Assembly (NCBI RefSeq): GCF_000499385.1 | Contig: NW_013654970.1 | Span: 62,001-126,000 of the forward strand | Source of the DNA: Eimeria necatrix | Taxonomy: Eukaryota; Apicomplexa; Conoidasida; Eucoccidiorida; Eimeriidae | DNA length: 64,000 bases | Direction: 5' to 3' | Shown here: positions 25,089 through 35,407 of the stretch, piece after piece | Numbering within the stretch: position 1 is the first letter of the stretch | Layout of the letters: each line of letters opens with the position of its first letter | Position numbers and translations under genes: made by a program | Notes under the pieces: model-generated | Told to the model about the DNA's origin: nothing | Database searches by the model: none | The model's input: only the letters and a program-made list of their open reading frames with translations

Positions 25089-25793
25089 CAATGCTAGTAC
25101 ACTGCTTTCGCATTGGAATCCTTTCTCAAACCCGGGTACTTTCCAAACTTGTTCTCTGTGGATTGCTCTTTGCTTTGAGATGGCAGTGAAGCGCTTTGCA
25201 GCACCGAAAACTTCCAAGGTAGCGGCAGTCGGTACTCCCAGCGGGCATACGGGCCCTCAGAGAATCTATAAAATGCTAGCCAAGACGGAAAGGCGTGGGC
25301 GAAGGCCCCGAGTTGGGGCTTAAGGTGAGCTCTGCATCGTCTTCTGTATGGCCTCCACACAGAAGCTGCTACAGGGGTTTCTTTCCCCGCCTTTGTTGGT
25401 ATATCCTAGTTGAAGGACCGGCCTCGATGCCGAAAGATCTCTGTTTTGATTCAGTAGAGGGTTCTCTCCTGCTGTTCCTGTTGCTCATGACCCTCCCCCC
25501 AAGTTTGACTTCGACTGCAGGACCGCAGGATCCCAGGCTTTGCTCAGCGCAAGCAACTGCGCACCACCTAATTTTTGAGTCCAGATAAACTGAAGGCAAA
25601 GCTTGATATCACACTGTACAGGCCTGGTGAAATATCTCCACGCCACTTCTCTTGAACTCGTCTAACACACAAGCAGTTGGAGCGGAGGAGGGCCCTTGAA
25701 CGGCTAATAAGATGTTGCTAAAGCCTCCCATGCCTTCAAACCAAGCTTTAAATATTAAATATTGTGGAACTGCAGGAGAGGAACCCGCAAACT

Positions 25794-26200
25794 ATGGCGT
25801 TTTCCTGTGGATTTGCAGCGAGCCGTGGGCGTAACCAATTCACGGGGACTGCTGGCGCGGTGCTGAAGTCTGCAGTGACCCTGGAACAGATAGAAATTAA
25901 CGAGAGACGGGCCAAAGTGTACAGAGAGAAAGAAATCAGGTAAAGAATGTCAGCGTTTGATTGAAGTTGAGTTGAGCAGCATTGGGAGCAAGGCACACGG
26001 TAGCAGTAGCTGGGGCTCTGTTGACTGAGTGCATGGCTTCGGAAATGCTCACGAAAAGGGGAACCAGAGCTGATTTTGAAGGAATAACCCAAAAGAACAC
26101 CAAGTTATGCCAGTCATTTTATCGCAGAGCCATCGTTTTCATTGCATTACACACAGATCCGCGCAGGTGTAGGCAGCGGCGGCACTTCGTCGTTGGTGAG
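25794..26200 (+). CDS. Small unidentified gene, first two exons only
   Basis: An ATG at 25794 opens a 146-nt exon ending in a consensus donor (atcag|gtaaag, 25939/25940). A 34-nt exon, 26167-26200, follows a pyrimidine-rich tract and gcgcag and ends in gag|gtgagt. The phases match, giving 60 residues: MAFSCGF at the start, a helical charged middle (EINERRAKVYREKEI) and a basic end (CRQRRHFVVGE). I do not recognise the family. The next exon must be in phase 0; one candidate begins after tgtgcgcag near 26519 and would end the protein within nine codons. The 3' end is left open. Confidence 0.4.
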
Positions 26201-27879
26201 GTGAGTATGGTACCACGCATCTAGTGTAGCGATGTCTTGCAACTGCCAGCGTTGCTAAACATCAGCTAAAAGCGCAGCCTTTATGTGTGCAAAACGTAGT
26301 TGGCTGGAGGCTAGAAAATTCAATCAAAAGAGTTGGTGCTGTGAAGTATGGCGTGCGGGAGCTGCATTTTGAGCTGGCGCAGGCGTACCCTTTGATGGAT
26401 TTGCTTTTACGTTGATGCACGGGAAATCAGGGAACTGGAATATGAACAGTGTGCTAATCTTTCAGTTTAGGCTTCTTTAGATTTCATTGAGATCTTCTAT
26501 CGGATGCTGTGTGCGCAGGAATGCTCTAGTTATCAATGGTGGTAGCGCTTTCTCCTAAACGCATATAGATGGCGAGTCTTGGACTTATGAGTTTCTGTCG
26601 AAGCAGACTTTCTCCGCTAAAATTTGTAGTTGGAGTTTGATATACTCATCCACCTACGCGTCGTTTCCAGGGCTGGGTCGTCCCTTGGCCGTGCTGGCAC
26701 ATCGCCTTTTAAGGGGTGGCGTGGAATTATGCATTCATTGGACAGACACTCAACCAAATATGCATTGTCTACTGCTGTCTTTTAGCCGGAATAACGCATT
26801 CTGCTGTCAATGTCTCCACAAAGTACCACCACCGCTTCGTCGCATTGGGCTGAATGACTTGCTCTCAACGCCGGTCCTCAACCAGAGAGTTCTTAAAACA
26901 TGGGTAGTTCCATTGTAGATTTTCAGTCCATTGACTTTCTGTTCCGCTTCTTTTTTCTGTTCTCCTATCTCTAGGAGCCATAGGCTGTAAATAATTAAAG
27001 CACGCTTTGGTTTGCGTCTGAGAGCTGTGTGAATGAGAAACAGCTGGAAATGTACATTTTTTCACAAGCCTTGTGCATGGAGTCGTTTATTTTCATGAAA
27101 CTGTAGGCGAACGCATGCGCCCACACTGATTCAGGTTCTGCGCTGTAGCAAAGGAGTAGACCGGTGGGAACTCGGGCAAAAATTGCACAAAGCGTAGTGT
27201 TTAGCACTAAAATGTAGCACAGAAATGACCTTCAGGGCCACATATTTCAGAATATGCAAATCGACGTACTAAATGGAAACAGTAAATGTGCAGAACGACT
27301 TAATTAACAGGTGGTTACTCCTGGCGGGTTCTGTAGCTCCGCCCACGGTATGGAGCTGGCAAGCGGCACTTCCACTGATGCGTGCCGCACGACCGATCAG
27401 TGAGGAGAAAACATCAAAGGAAGGCAAATGCACTGCTTTAAAAGGGGGAATTACAGTGATACTGCCTGGAGCTTTTCCAGTGTCTAGCAGCATCTTTTGT
27501 TAGTAATGATGACTACGAACGCATGTTGCCAAAGCAGGAGAGCCGCGTATGAGCTGTGATGGTTTTAGCTGACTAAAACACGGGGGTCTTCCGAGATATA
27601 TCATTTTACATTTTACCAGCACAAATCGTAACGACTTAGTCTTTCAGGTCCCAGGGATCTCTAATTAGTTGCACACGGTCAGATGCTCGCAAGCCAAGTC
27701 ATGCAGGACAGCAGATAGCGCTTATATGCTAAAATGTGGCTCTTCGAGACACTAGAGAAGTCCTGCGAAAGGGTACTCTGAGGAAGCCATAAGCAAAAGC
27801 CTCTTCATAAGTCGACCAGTCCAGGGAGCATCCCAGTTTAAAGCGAGTTGGAGCTGTTGCGAGGGTTCATTTCTATTTA
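26201..27879. other. Mostly non-coding; may hold the 3' exon of the small gene
   Basis: I see several good-looking acceptor sites on the plus strand but no conserved protein. The stretch 27270-27500 is open on both strands without motifs. Confidence 0.3.
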
Positions 27880-28586
27880 AACGTGGAGAGACTGAACTCA
27901 CTGAGGCCACGGCCGCTGCAAAAGAAAATTAATGGCAGCGTAAGGGTATTTCGCTCGGTAGCAGAGATGCGGTTTACGGAGGCACGCCCTGAGCAACGCC
28001 TGTGGGGAAGCCAGCTGCAGAAGAATTTAGACGTTAGTGAACTTGGTAAAGTGGACCTAATATAGAAATACAGGGAGTTGAAAGGAGAAACGAGTAGCAT
28101 TAGAGTGTCAGATTTTTCTACATATCTGCGCTTTCAGCTGTGTGGGCCTTATTCGACTCATTGCAGCTATCGATGGAGAAGGTGACCAGCGCTGACAGTC
28201 GGCTGAGTTTGTGGAGATCTCTGCAAGAGGAGGTGCCTGTAACGTCGCTCTTAGAGCATTACTAAGCTAGCTTGCCATTCTAATTGTGCAGGGTTCTAAG
28301 AAAAGGGACCGCCGTTAAGCAATGCATAGGAGCAGCAACAAAGGTGGAAGCAGTGCAACGCCTCAAGGGAGCCCCAGGGAAGAGTGGGAAAGGTGATAAA
28401 GCAAAATAGAGCTTTGTCTGGCTCAAAAATCCATGACAGTCAACCGGCTTCGGAAAACGGTGACAGACCATGCCACTCTCCGACCAGCAACTTGAACGAC
28501 ATGGCTGTTCTGAGTGTATCGGCATGAAGCAGTTGGCGAAAGGCTCCCCCTCATGAGAACCGAAGGCTCGCACATCGGGAGAAACC

Positions 28587-28628
28587 TGCAAGAGGTGCGG
28601 AGGTGAGACCCACTACAGTATTAATTGC
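28587..28628 (+). pseudogene. gag CCHC zinc knuckle of element A
   Basis: The codons read CKRCGGETHYSINC, which is exactly CX2CX4HX4C, the nucleic-acid-binding knuckle at the end of retroelement gag. The frame is closed by a stop four codons after the last cysteine. The matching place in element B has the second cysteine changed to arginine. Confidence 0.8.
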
Positions 28629-28927
28629 GCCACTTTAGCCAACGCATTATGGAGCTAGCGGCAGCAACAGGTCTCATGAGAAGGACGAACAAAAACTGTA
28701 TGTAAACAGCAAAGCATGGCAGCTGCTGAAAATGATCTGCTTGGACACCAGCGACAAGGTGGGAAGCCGCTGCGTGCCGATGCCACGTGGAAGAATGCCA
28801 TCAAAGTCGCCCCGACGTTGTAGCAAAGAAACCTGAAGCGAGAGTAAAGGGTTGACATAGGCTGAATGGCTGCAGTAATTCCTAAGGCGCACAAGGAAAG
28901 CGGAAAACGCATATCACTGGAATTGGA

Positions 28928-28961
28928 GCTGACATGAGTTGCTACCGCAACTCATGTCAGC
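28928..28961. repeat. Perfect 15-bp inverted repeat, 4-base loop
   Basis: The arm gctgacatgagttgc (28928-28942), the loop tacc and the exact reverse complement (28947-28961) form a flawless hairpin inside decayed element A. The related part of element B has no such hairpin, so it is either a later insertion or a recent gene-conversion product. Confidence 0.9.
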
Positions 28962-30169
28962 ACACAGGCTGAGAGAGAGGACAAGCAAGGGGAACCGTAT
29001 GAAGCTCCCAGTAGTGATAAACAGGGAGAATACGCAGCATTGGTGGAGCGCTCAACTAGTTACGGAATTGGCGGATCAGTTGCGGGTGGCTGCTGTGCAG
29101 CACCGCAAACATAAAAGTTCTAGTCGTTGAGATGGTCGGGCATGAGTGCTGGTCGCTTCTGAACAGGGAGCGTGCCGCACATATTCTTTAGCCCGATCAC
29201 AGTTAGGCGGCTGAGAATACTGTATAGGTAAAGCCTTTCATTTCATGGTTGCTAATAAAGAGCGCCTGCTTACTCGCCGCGTAGTGACGCTTCTGTATAT
29301 GCTCTGTGGGAGCAAATGATTAGAGGGGAGCGTCTTATTGAGGTCTTTGCCTTAAGAGGTTGACGTAGGACTACATTTGCAAATGGCCGATAACTTGGCC
29401 AAGCACTTGTACTTCAGTAAGCTACGAATTTAAGTGAATGATTGATTTTGCGACCTACCGAACAAAACAACGTAAAAGAGCAGGACAGAACGCAGTACCA
29501 GATCCCACCTGAGCCGACGATTTGCTGGCCAAACAGGTGTCCCAGATGACTGCTGTACAGATGACTATACTCTTCTGCTCCTCTCCTCGCCCAACAAACT
29601 ATGCAAGGAACACCATAAAATTATGGCCAGGGTGCTTACAAACGAGCAGCCACGCGACGCGCACGCCACCAGGAGACACGTATCAAGTGCAATAGGGGAA
29701 CATAACGCCGTGCTCGCTTCACCAAATGTGGGCACACTGTACACCATTGGCTTGTGCGAGGAGCATAAAGAGCCACTCGTTTGCTCGTTAGCAGAGCAAT
29801 GCAGTGGGAAACCTTCAGTTCATCCATGCATCTCAATAGCCTCTCCAGAAAGCGAGGCTGACAAAGAAGAGTAGCCTTGGGCCACCGTCAGCCTGGGTTA
29901 CGCTGAGTTTGAATGTCGGGTGTCACCTGACAAATAATAGAGGTAACCCCTGCAGGTGTTCGAGCTGCTCAGAGAACAAGCTGTGTTCCCGGATAATTTA
30001 CCGACAGGTCTACTATCAAAGCGTCCACATGACCTTATCTTGGTGTAATCAAGCAAGCAAGCTTGCAAGGTCCCATTGTGCAGAATGCGACGGGACCTGC
30101 TTGCACTCCACACGCAAGAGGCACCGAAGTCCTCAAGCATGCAGTGAATAGGCTCGAGGTGGTTTTTCT

Positions 30170-30480
30170 ATTTGTGCCCCTCATCATGGTTCGCAAGTAC
30201 GAAGATGGTCCACCCGTCACAGAAATGCTCATGGTTGCCAACTATCATGCATAAAAGGACCTCAGTACTTTTCGTGACTCTGCTCTGCACCACATTCAAG
30301 CTACCCTAGGGAGGCTATGGGAAACCGAATAGTTCTGTACACTTGATCTTGCAGCAGGCCTTTATGAGATTCGCATGGCTAAGAAAGACCGGCTGGAAAA
30401 TGCCTTTCACGGACGTTTTGAACTGCTCGAGCACGATACAAACCCATTTCATGGTCGCACTGCTGCTGGCTTGGCTCTCG
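30170..30480 (+). pseudogene. Reverse transcriptase fragment of element A
   Basis: A stretch like the SPVxxVxKKDG lead-in (PLIMVRKYEDG, about 30177-30210) is followed, after stops, by FCTLDLAAGLYEIRMAKKD (about 30335-30390). This corresponds to the first catalytic motif of Ty3/gypsy RT (LDLxxGYxQIxMxxxD). The tyrosine-glutamine pair is worn and the YxDD box is absent. Confidence 0.72.
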
Positions 30481-30789
30481 AACAAAATTGTATGCCCTGA
30501 GCTACATACCTGCAAGGTATGCATAACCAGGGGACGGATGGGTTATCCATCTGCATGTAGTGACCTTTCGGGAGCTGCAGTCACTCCGCAGAGTTTTTCT
30601 GACGCTAGCGAGTGAATACCGAAAGCCGGCTTACAGGAATCGGTGAAACTGAGGGGATTACATATAAATCGCAGGCATCTCTTCGGGTGCTTTGTGTGCG
30701 CCGATAGCCCGTTAGTATGCAACAACCTCCTGATACTCCAAAGCACAAGGCCCCATAGGCCAGCACCTCCTGAATCACGCCTGTTCCGC

Positions 30790-30960
30790 ACAGGCCGTCG
30801 CCCAGGAGGAAGTTGACTACGTTTTGGATTAGACAAATAAGGGAGACAAAATTCTCTACCTAGTGAAGTGGCGGGGCATCCCTGACGACGAGGCTGCATG
30901 GGAGCCTGACCAACATCTCACTAATTGCCTTACAGAATTGCGAGTATGGCGCCGCCACTT
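30790..30960 (+). pseudogene. Chromodomain remnant of element A
   Basis: After EEVDYVLD and a stop, the frame reads ILYLVKWRGIPDDEAAWEP and continues DQHLTNC. This is the core of a chromodomain (YLVKWxGxxxxxxTWEP). At the 3' end of a gypsy pol remnant it identifies a chromovirus-type element, in which the domain follows integrase and guides insertion to marked chromatin. Confidence 0.82.
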
Positions 30961-31000
30961 GCGTCGGCGCATGCGGCCAGCTGAGAAAGCCCAATCCCTG

Positions 31001-33724
31001 TCTTCTCACAATGGCTCGGGTGTATCCCTCTATAGCTAGCTTACTAACATTCATTGCTTCCATTTTCTCTTCATGTTCTACAGTACCTCCGTAGCATTCT
31101 TTCAAGCATTAGTATGGCTCAGCTCCACAGCCTATTCTGTTGCCGCAGGAGAGTAGGTGCCTGCAGAAAGAAGGGAGGGGAAGTGTGGTCTCATAAAACT
31201 GCATGCTCAGACGTTCATCCTTCGAGTGCATATGGTGTAATAAGCTTGCTCCAGCAGGGTTCCTACGTGTCTCTAATCCTCTGCATGCAGAGGTTCACGT
31301 AGGAGCCAAACTAGGCCCAGCTCACTACATGCATTTTTCTGGCAAAGCTCCTAGCGAGCCCAAAATGGTAGCGGCGAGTCCCATATAGACTGAATGAAGC
31401 ATTAGATTAGCATGGTCTACACTTGAATGCACAGTACGTCCCGCGAACACACGATGAATCCAAAGTTGTCAGTTTCCCGTTGAAAAACTACTGGCTTAGC
31501 CTACTACAATAGTAGCAATGCCACAAAAAAGCTAGAGAAATTGCGGGTCCTGTAATCTTGGAAGGCACCTCAAGCGATGACACAAGCATTTTCATACATA
31601 CTCGCCGATTTCCATTTCGAATATGTATCTAGCCGGCCCACAAGGGTTTCGTTTAGCACTGTTGGTCTTCCAGATAACCACGGCGTACATGTCCATTTGC
31701 GCAGCTCTTCTAATGTGGTTGCAGCAAAACACTTGCGCGAGGTACACTCGGATATCACTTGCCAAGGCATAACGGATACAGAAAAGAAGTGCTCAGCGCG
31801 CCAGGCCTCCACTAACTGGAAGTAAGGCAGCGCGTAGTGTAGGTCGGCTGCTACACCAATAGTAGGCCGTAGCGATTGCATCCTGGACTCTTCATCGGCC
31901 TTCCCAACCAGGGCAGCCGAAGGTACCCACTTATCTGCTCTGTAGGCAACTTTTAAAGGGTGCACGCGCAAAGTGAGAATACAGTCTACTGCTTCCCAAA
32001 TGGCTAGGCTCGATTCCTTAGCGTGCAATTTAGTAGCTATTGCTGAAACCTCTGAAGCAGCTTCTATCGCAGCCCTCTCACCTGAGCAGGTGGACGTGGA
32101 TCAATATACACGAGTTAATTTGTAAGTACCAGTGCAAAATTGGACTGAGGCTCAGTTTCTATCGTGGTGTACGCGACCAGTTGGCCGTTAGCGGATCTGC
32201 TTAGAGTCCGAGCACGGCACCGCATTATACGTACGTGATTGTATCAAATGTAACGTGCATTCACTTGCGTCTTGCAAACTTGCAGGCGTGGGTTTTGGAG
32301 GGCGGCTGTATTCAGCGACCACAGCGAGTGTGAACAAACGGCGTGTTCGGTCTTGCACGTTTCGACACGCTTATATGGGATTTGGGAACCACGTACTGCA
32401 CAACTGCATTTTTAGGTGGACTCATAAGGGTGAGGAAAGAAAGCAACAAGCCTGCAGCCGCTTCGTCACCAGTGTTCTGGCGGCTGCCCAATGGCCCGGC
32501 TAGCAGTGTCATCGGGCATAGACTCAGCTTTGGTGGAATACCTCCTAAAATTGCGCCCAAAGTTTGGGACAAGAGAAGACGCTGACTTCCGTTGTGGACC
32601 CAGCATTCAGCAGTTGCTCCTCTGGAAACGCGCAGAGATGGGTAAGATTCTTCGGTTTGAGGGAACCTTCAAACACGCAGTTCGGTAGGGCTCCCCAGTT
32701 GAGTTGTTCAACTCAGTGGCAACCTTGTATAACGGCTTATTAGCTATAAACACCCACACATTTTAAAAACATGCAAAACAGGATCACTTTCCGAAGCGTC
32801 GCCTTAAAGCATAAATTAGTTTACAGCTAAAACTGAGAGAACTCCGTTCCCTACTGCGAGTAGGCACTGCATAACAGAAGAAACCTTTGAAGTACTCACG
32901 GTCGATCATACAAATCAAAACTAAGCGTATTTCTGGCTTGAATACTGGCTTGACCGAAACAATCAATACGACCGTCGCCAAGCCGCTGCATCCCAAATAC
33001 TCGAGAATGGAGGGCAACAGCCACAACGGATAGAGCCAGCAGCTACAAAAGCTGAAGTATCTGTGAAAGACTGTTGGACTAACCGCTTTGAAGCAGGATA
33101 TTCCTGTGTATGTTGCAGCATCCACAAAAAATCACAAACAAAAAATGGCAAATCGCAGGCTCCACACAGGTGGAGAGCAGTAGTGCGAGCGATCTTTTGT
33201 GGATGCTACGCAAGTGGATGAACAAAATCAGTCCACTCAAGCAGACCCGAATATCTGAGGAAAATATAAGACTCGTTTTTTTCTTTATCATTAATTGCAA
33301 TTGCTCGTGTTGAGCGTCACATGGCCATTTCATGATACATCCGGGCTAGCGCTAGCCAACGAGCTCTCGGAAGGCCACATCTGCTAACCTGCTTTTCATT
33401 GCTTCCACAGGAACTTTACCTTCCATTTTGCAAGAAGCTTCAAACTCTTCATTTATGTTTCAATTTTTCCTTGATTAATTAGGCTTCTATCTTTGGGAAG
33501 TGTGGAATGACGCGAACTGTATGATCGCCTTGGTGGAGGTTCCGGCAACCCTTGCAGTGTTTTTTCCTTCCATCAACTCATTTCAGTCGCAGACTAGCGC
33601 AGCATTTCACTATTTCGTTGATAGAAAACGTTTCCCGTGAAACCAGAGTTTCTGGTTCCACAACGGTAACCTTTGCTGACGCTTCTCTTCCACCGTGTGC
33701 ACAGCTTACAGTCGAGCCTTCACA
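31001..33724. other. Intergenic, with a 13-bp foldback at 33117-33207
   Basis: A 152-codon minus frame (32028-31570) lacks an ATG and a recognisable motif, so I do not call it. At 33117-33129 and 33195-33207 a perfect 13-bp inverted repeat (agcatccacaaaa) flanks 65 bases. The palindrome ggctagcgctagcc is at 33344-33357. The right end must hold the promoter of the secreted-protein gene. Confidence 0.4.
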
Positions 33725-34237
33725 ATGAAGAGCATCGGGGCATTTTCTGCAATTTTGGCTGTGCTTTTTTCGACAGCAGAGGCTTCTACAAGCAAAGATG
33801 TCAAGTCTGTTCCATGGCCTGAAAATGGGTCAGTGAAGTTTTCCACCCCGATGTCCCCGATGCACATTGCCGTGGACCTGAAGGAGTGTGCAAAGGTTTA
33901 CGTGAACTTCCGTGGTAACAAGGTCCAGGTGAATATTCCAGGAGACTCGTCGAACCAGTTTATACTAGAGGGTCAAGAAAAACTCCGCGCAGACGGTGGC
34001 CAGCTTGTTGTGGCTTTTTCTTACTTTGGGGGCCAAGGTCACATCATCGTTAACGCGGAAGACGTTAGCGGCAATTACGAAACACGCATGCACAGCTTCA
34101 CTTTGCCAGAATGTAAAATCTCCAGAGTGCGTGTCACAGGTCTCGAAGGCCACGAACTGCAGGACATCCACGTTGGAATTTCCGAGGAAATTGTGGAAGC
34201 ATTCAAAGCAGCATATGGCCAGGCCGCTACGCAGTAA
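33725..34237 (+). CDS. Small secreted protein, unknown family
   Basis: One exon encodes 170 residues from the ATG at 33725. Residues 1-21 form a clear signal peptide (basic start, hydrophobic core AFSAILAVLF, small residues AEAS at the cleavage site). The mature part is about 150 residues, rich in alternating polar/hydrophobic strands, and probably folds as a beta sandwich. It has exactly two cysteines, in KECAKVY and LPECKIS, well placed for one disulfide. There is no second membrane span and no GPI-type tail, so it should be released into the secretory pathway or a secretory organelle. I do not recognise the family. An in-frame GTG at 33695 lies upstream, but the ATG right before the signal peptide is the natural start. 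Confidence 0.85.
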   Translation: MKSIGAFSAILAVLFSTAEASTSKDVKSVPWPENGSVKFSTPMSPMHIAVDLKECAKVYVNFRGNKVQVNIPGDSSNQFILEGQEKLRADGGQLVVAFSYFGGQGHIIVNAEDVSGNYETRMHSFTLPECKISRVRVTGLEGHELQDIHVGISEEIVEAFKAAYGQAATQ

Positions 34238-35407
34238 ACGGTTCTTTTGAAGGCTCAGTGACTTTGTGTCCTCGCCGAGGCATGCATGTCAATTTTCCAC
34301 GCATAACAGTGGCAGAGGCCTGACCTGCCGTTGCCTGAGTTTGGGGTACTTCGTCCGGTTGCATGAAGCGTGACACCGCGATGTCAAGTTGAGCGGCGGA
34401 TGGCTTCGAGGCCATTGACAGTGACAACTCACCTGAGGCGCAGCGCGATGACTTGCTGTCCTCTTCCTCCAGAGGGTGGACACAGCAAAGGTTTGGATAG
34501 TCCAAACCTTGCACTTTCACGCAGGGTTCTGGGGTCTTGTGGATGGGGAGGGACGCCATCAAAGTTTTATCAGGATTAAGACTCTGTCGCCACAAAACTG
34601 CTCAATGTTTTATTGGTCGGGCGAGCTGCATGGCTACACAGCCGGCCTCCATTCGGAACGCCAGCCGAGTGCCAGTCGTCAGGCCTTTAAAAGCAACTGC
34701 TTGGCCATTTATACGGGACAGTTGTCTGAAGTATGTTTGGGTTGCACGCATTCTCCCCACATTCTCGTATGCACATGCATACGGAAGGCATAACCATGTA
34801 GTTCTATCTACGGCTTTAGTAATAGTAGAGCCCATTATTACTAGTCATCAGTTCAGCGCCACTTGCGACTTCCCGTGTCAAGGGGACATGGCCTGTACGG
34901 TGAGAACCACGGTGGCACGTGGCAACAGTCTCAGGAGAGGCCCTGCACCTTAATTCACTCCATCTACAGAGGCAGCAGCTAAATTTGCCACCTGCTGTGC
35001 TTCTTTCGTGGCCTGCCGGCGGATTCGAACGTTTGACCTTTACTTCTGATCCTTGCTGCTGACTAAGTTAACAGCAGAGTTTCTCTTGAGCTCCTTAGTG
35101 CGTCTCATGTTTGCTTTCTCCATTTTGCGCCTGAGCACAGAGCAACTCAGACAAGCAGGCCAGAGACAGAAGGTCGGGTCGCTTCATTTGTGACAATAGG
35201 GAAGAGCTAGCATCATGTTGTTGTGTAATAGGGGCTGTGTAGTATGGGCAGGCAAAGCAGCTCTACAAACAATGAGCTGAAGCAAGCTGCACCACTGAGG
35301 GCGAATTATATCTGTATGTATGAGCCAGTGATTAAGTTGCATCGACAATGGGGCCCACCGAAACGCTTCGAACAGCTGAGCTTTGGACGGTCGCGGCGCT
35401 TCCCTAC
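34238..35407. other. Convergent intergenic region
   Basis: It separates the 3' ends of the secreted-protein gene (+) and the AP2-like tail (minus). A near-perfect hairpin (arms 34488-34497 and 34501-34510, loop tag) sits about 250 bases past the secreted-protein stop. A 122-codon minus frame at 34595-34227 runs into the end of that gene and is not called. Confidence 0.45.

Larger units (their letters stand above)
27880..31000 (+). mobile_element. Decayed Ty3/gypsy chromodomain retroelement (element A)
   Basis: On the plus strand lie a gag zinc knuckle (28587-28628), RT fragments (about 30170-30480) and a chromodomain (about 30790-30960), in that order. The stretch 28520-29270 is recognisably related to 49680-50390 in element B; both contain aacagcaaagcatgg and a related string, gctaataaagagc here and gccaataaagaac there. 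The distance from RT to chromodomain is about 0.4 kb, where an intact element needs about 2 kb for the rest of RT, RNase H and integrase, so a large internal deletion has occurred. Stops break every frame. LTRs were not recognised. Confidence 0.78.

Noticed and set aside
30041..30070. Alternating aagcaagcaagcttgcaag string as a regulatory dyad
   Set aside because: It is a short, simple palindrome in dead retroelement sequence with no gene nearby.
31570..32028. 152-codon minus frame next to element A
   Set aside because: It starts at TTG, shows no splice consensus at a sensible phase, and matches no gypsy domain I could recognise.
34227..34595. 122-codon minus frame overlapping the end of the secreted-protein gene
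   Set aside because: It has no motif, begins at a non-ATG codon and overlaps the 3' end of a convincing gene on the other strand.
35010..35060. T-arm-like gttcgaatcc on the minus strand
   Set aside because: The flanking bases do not form a T stem beyond one pair, and no acceptor or D arm is present.
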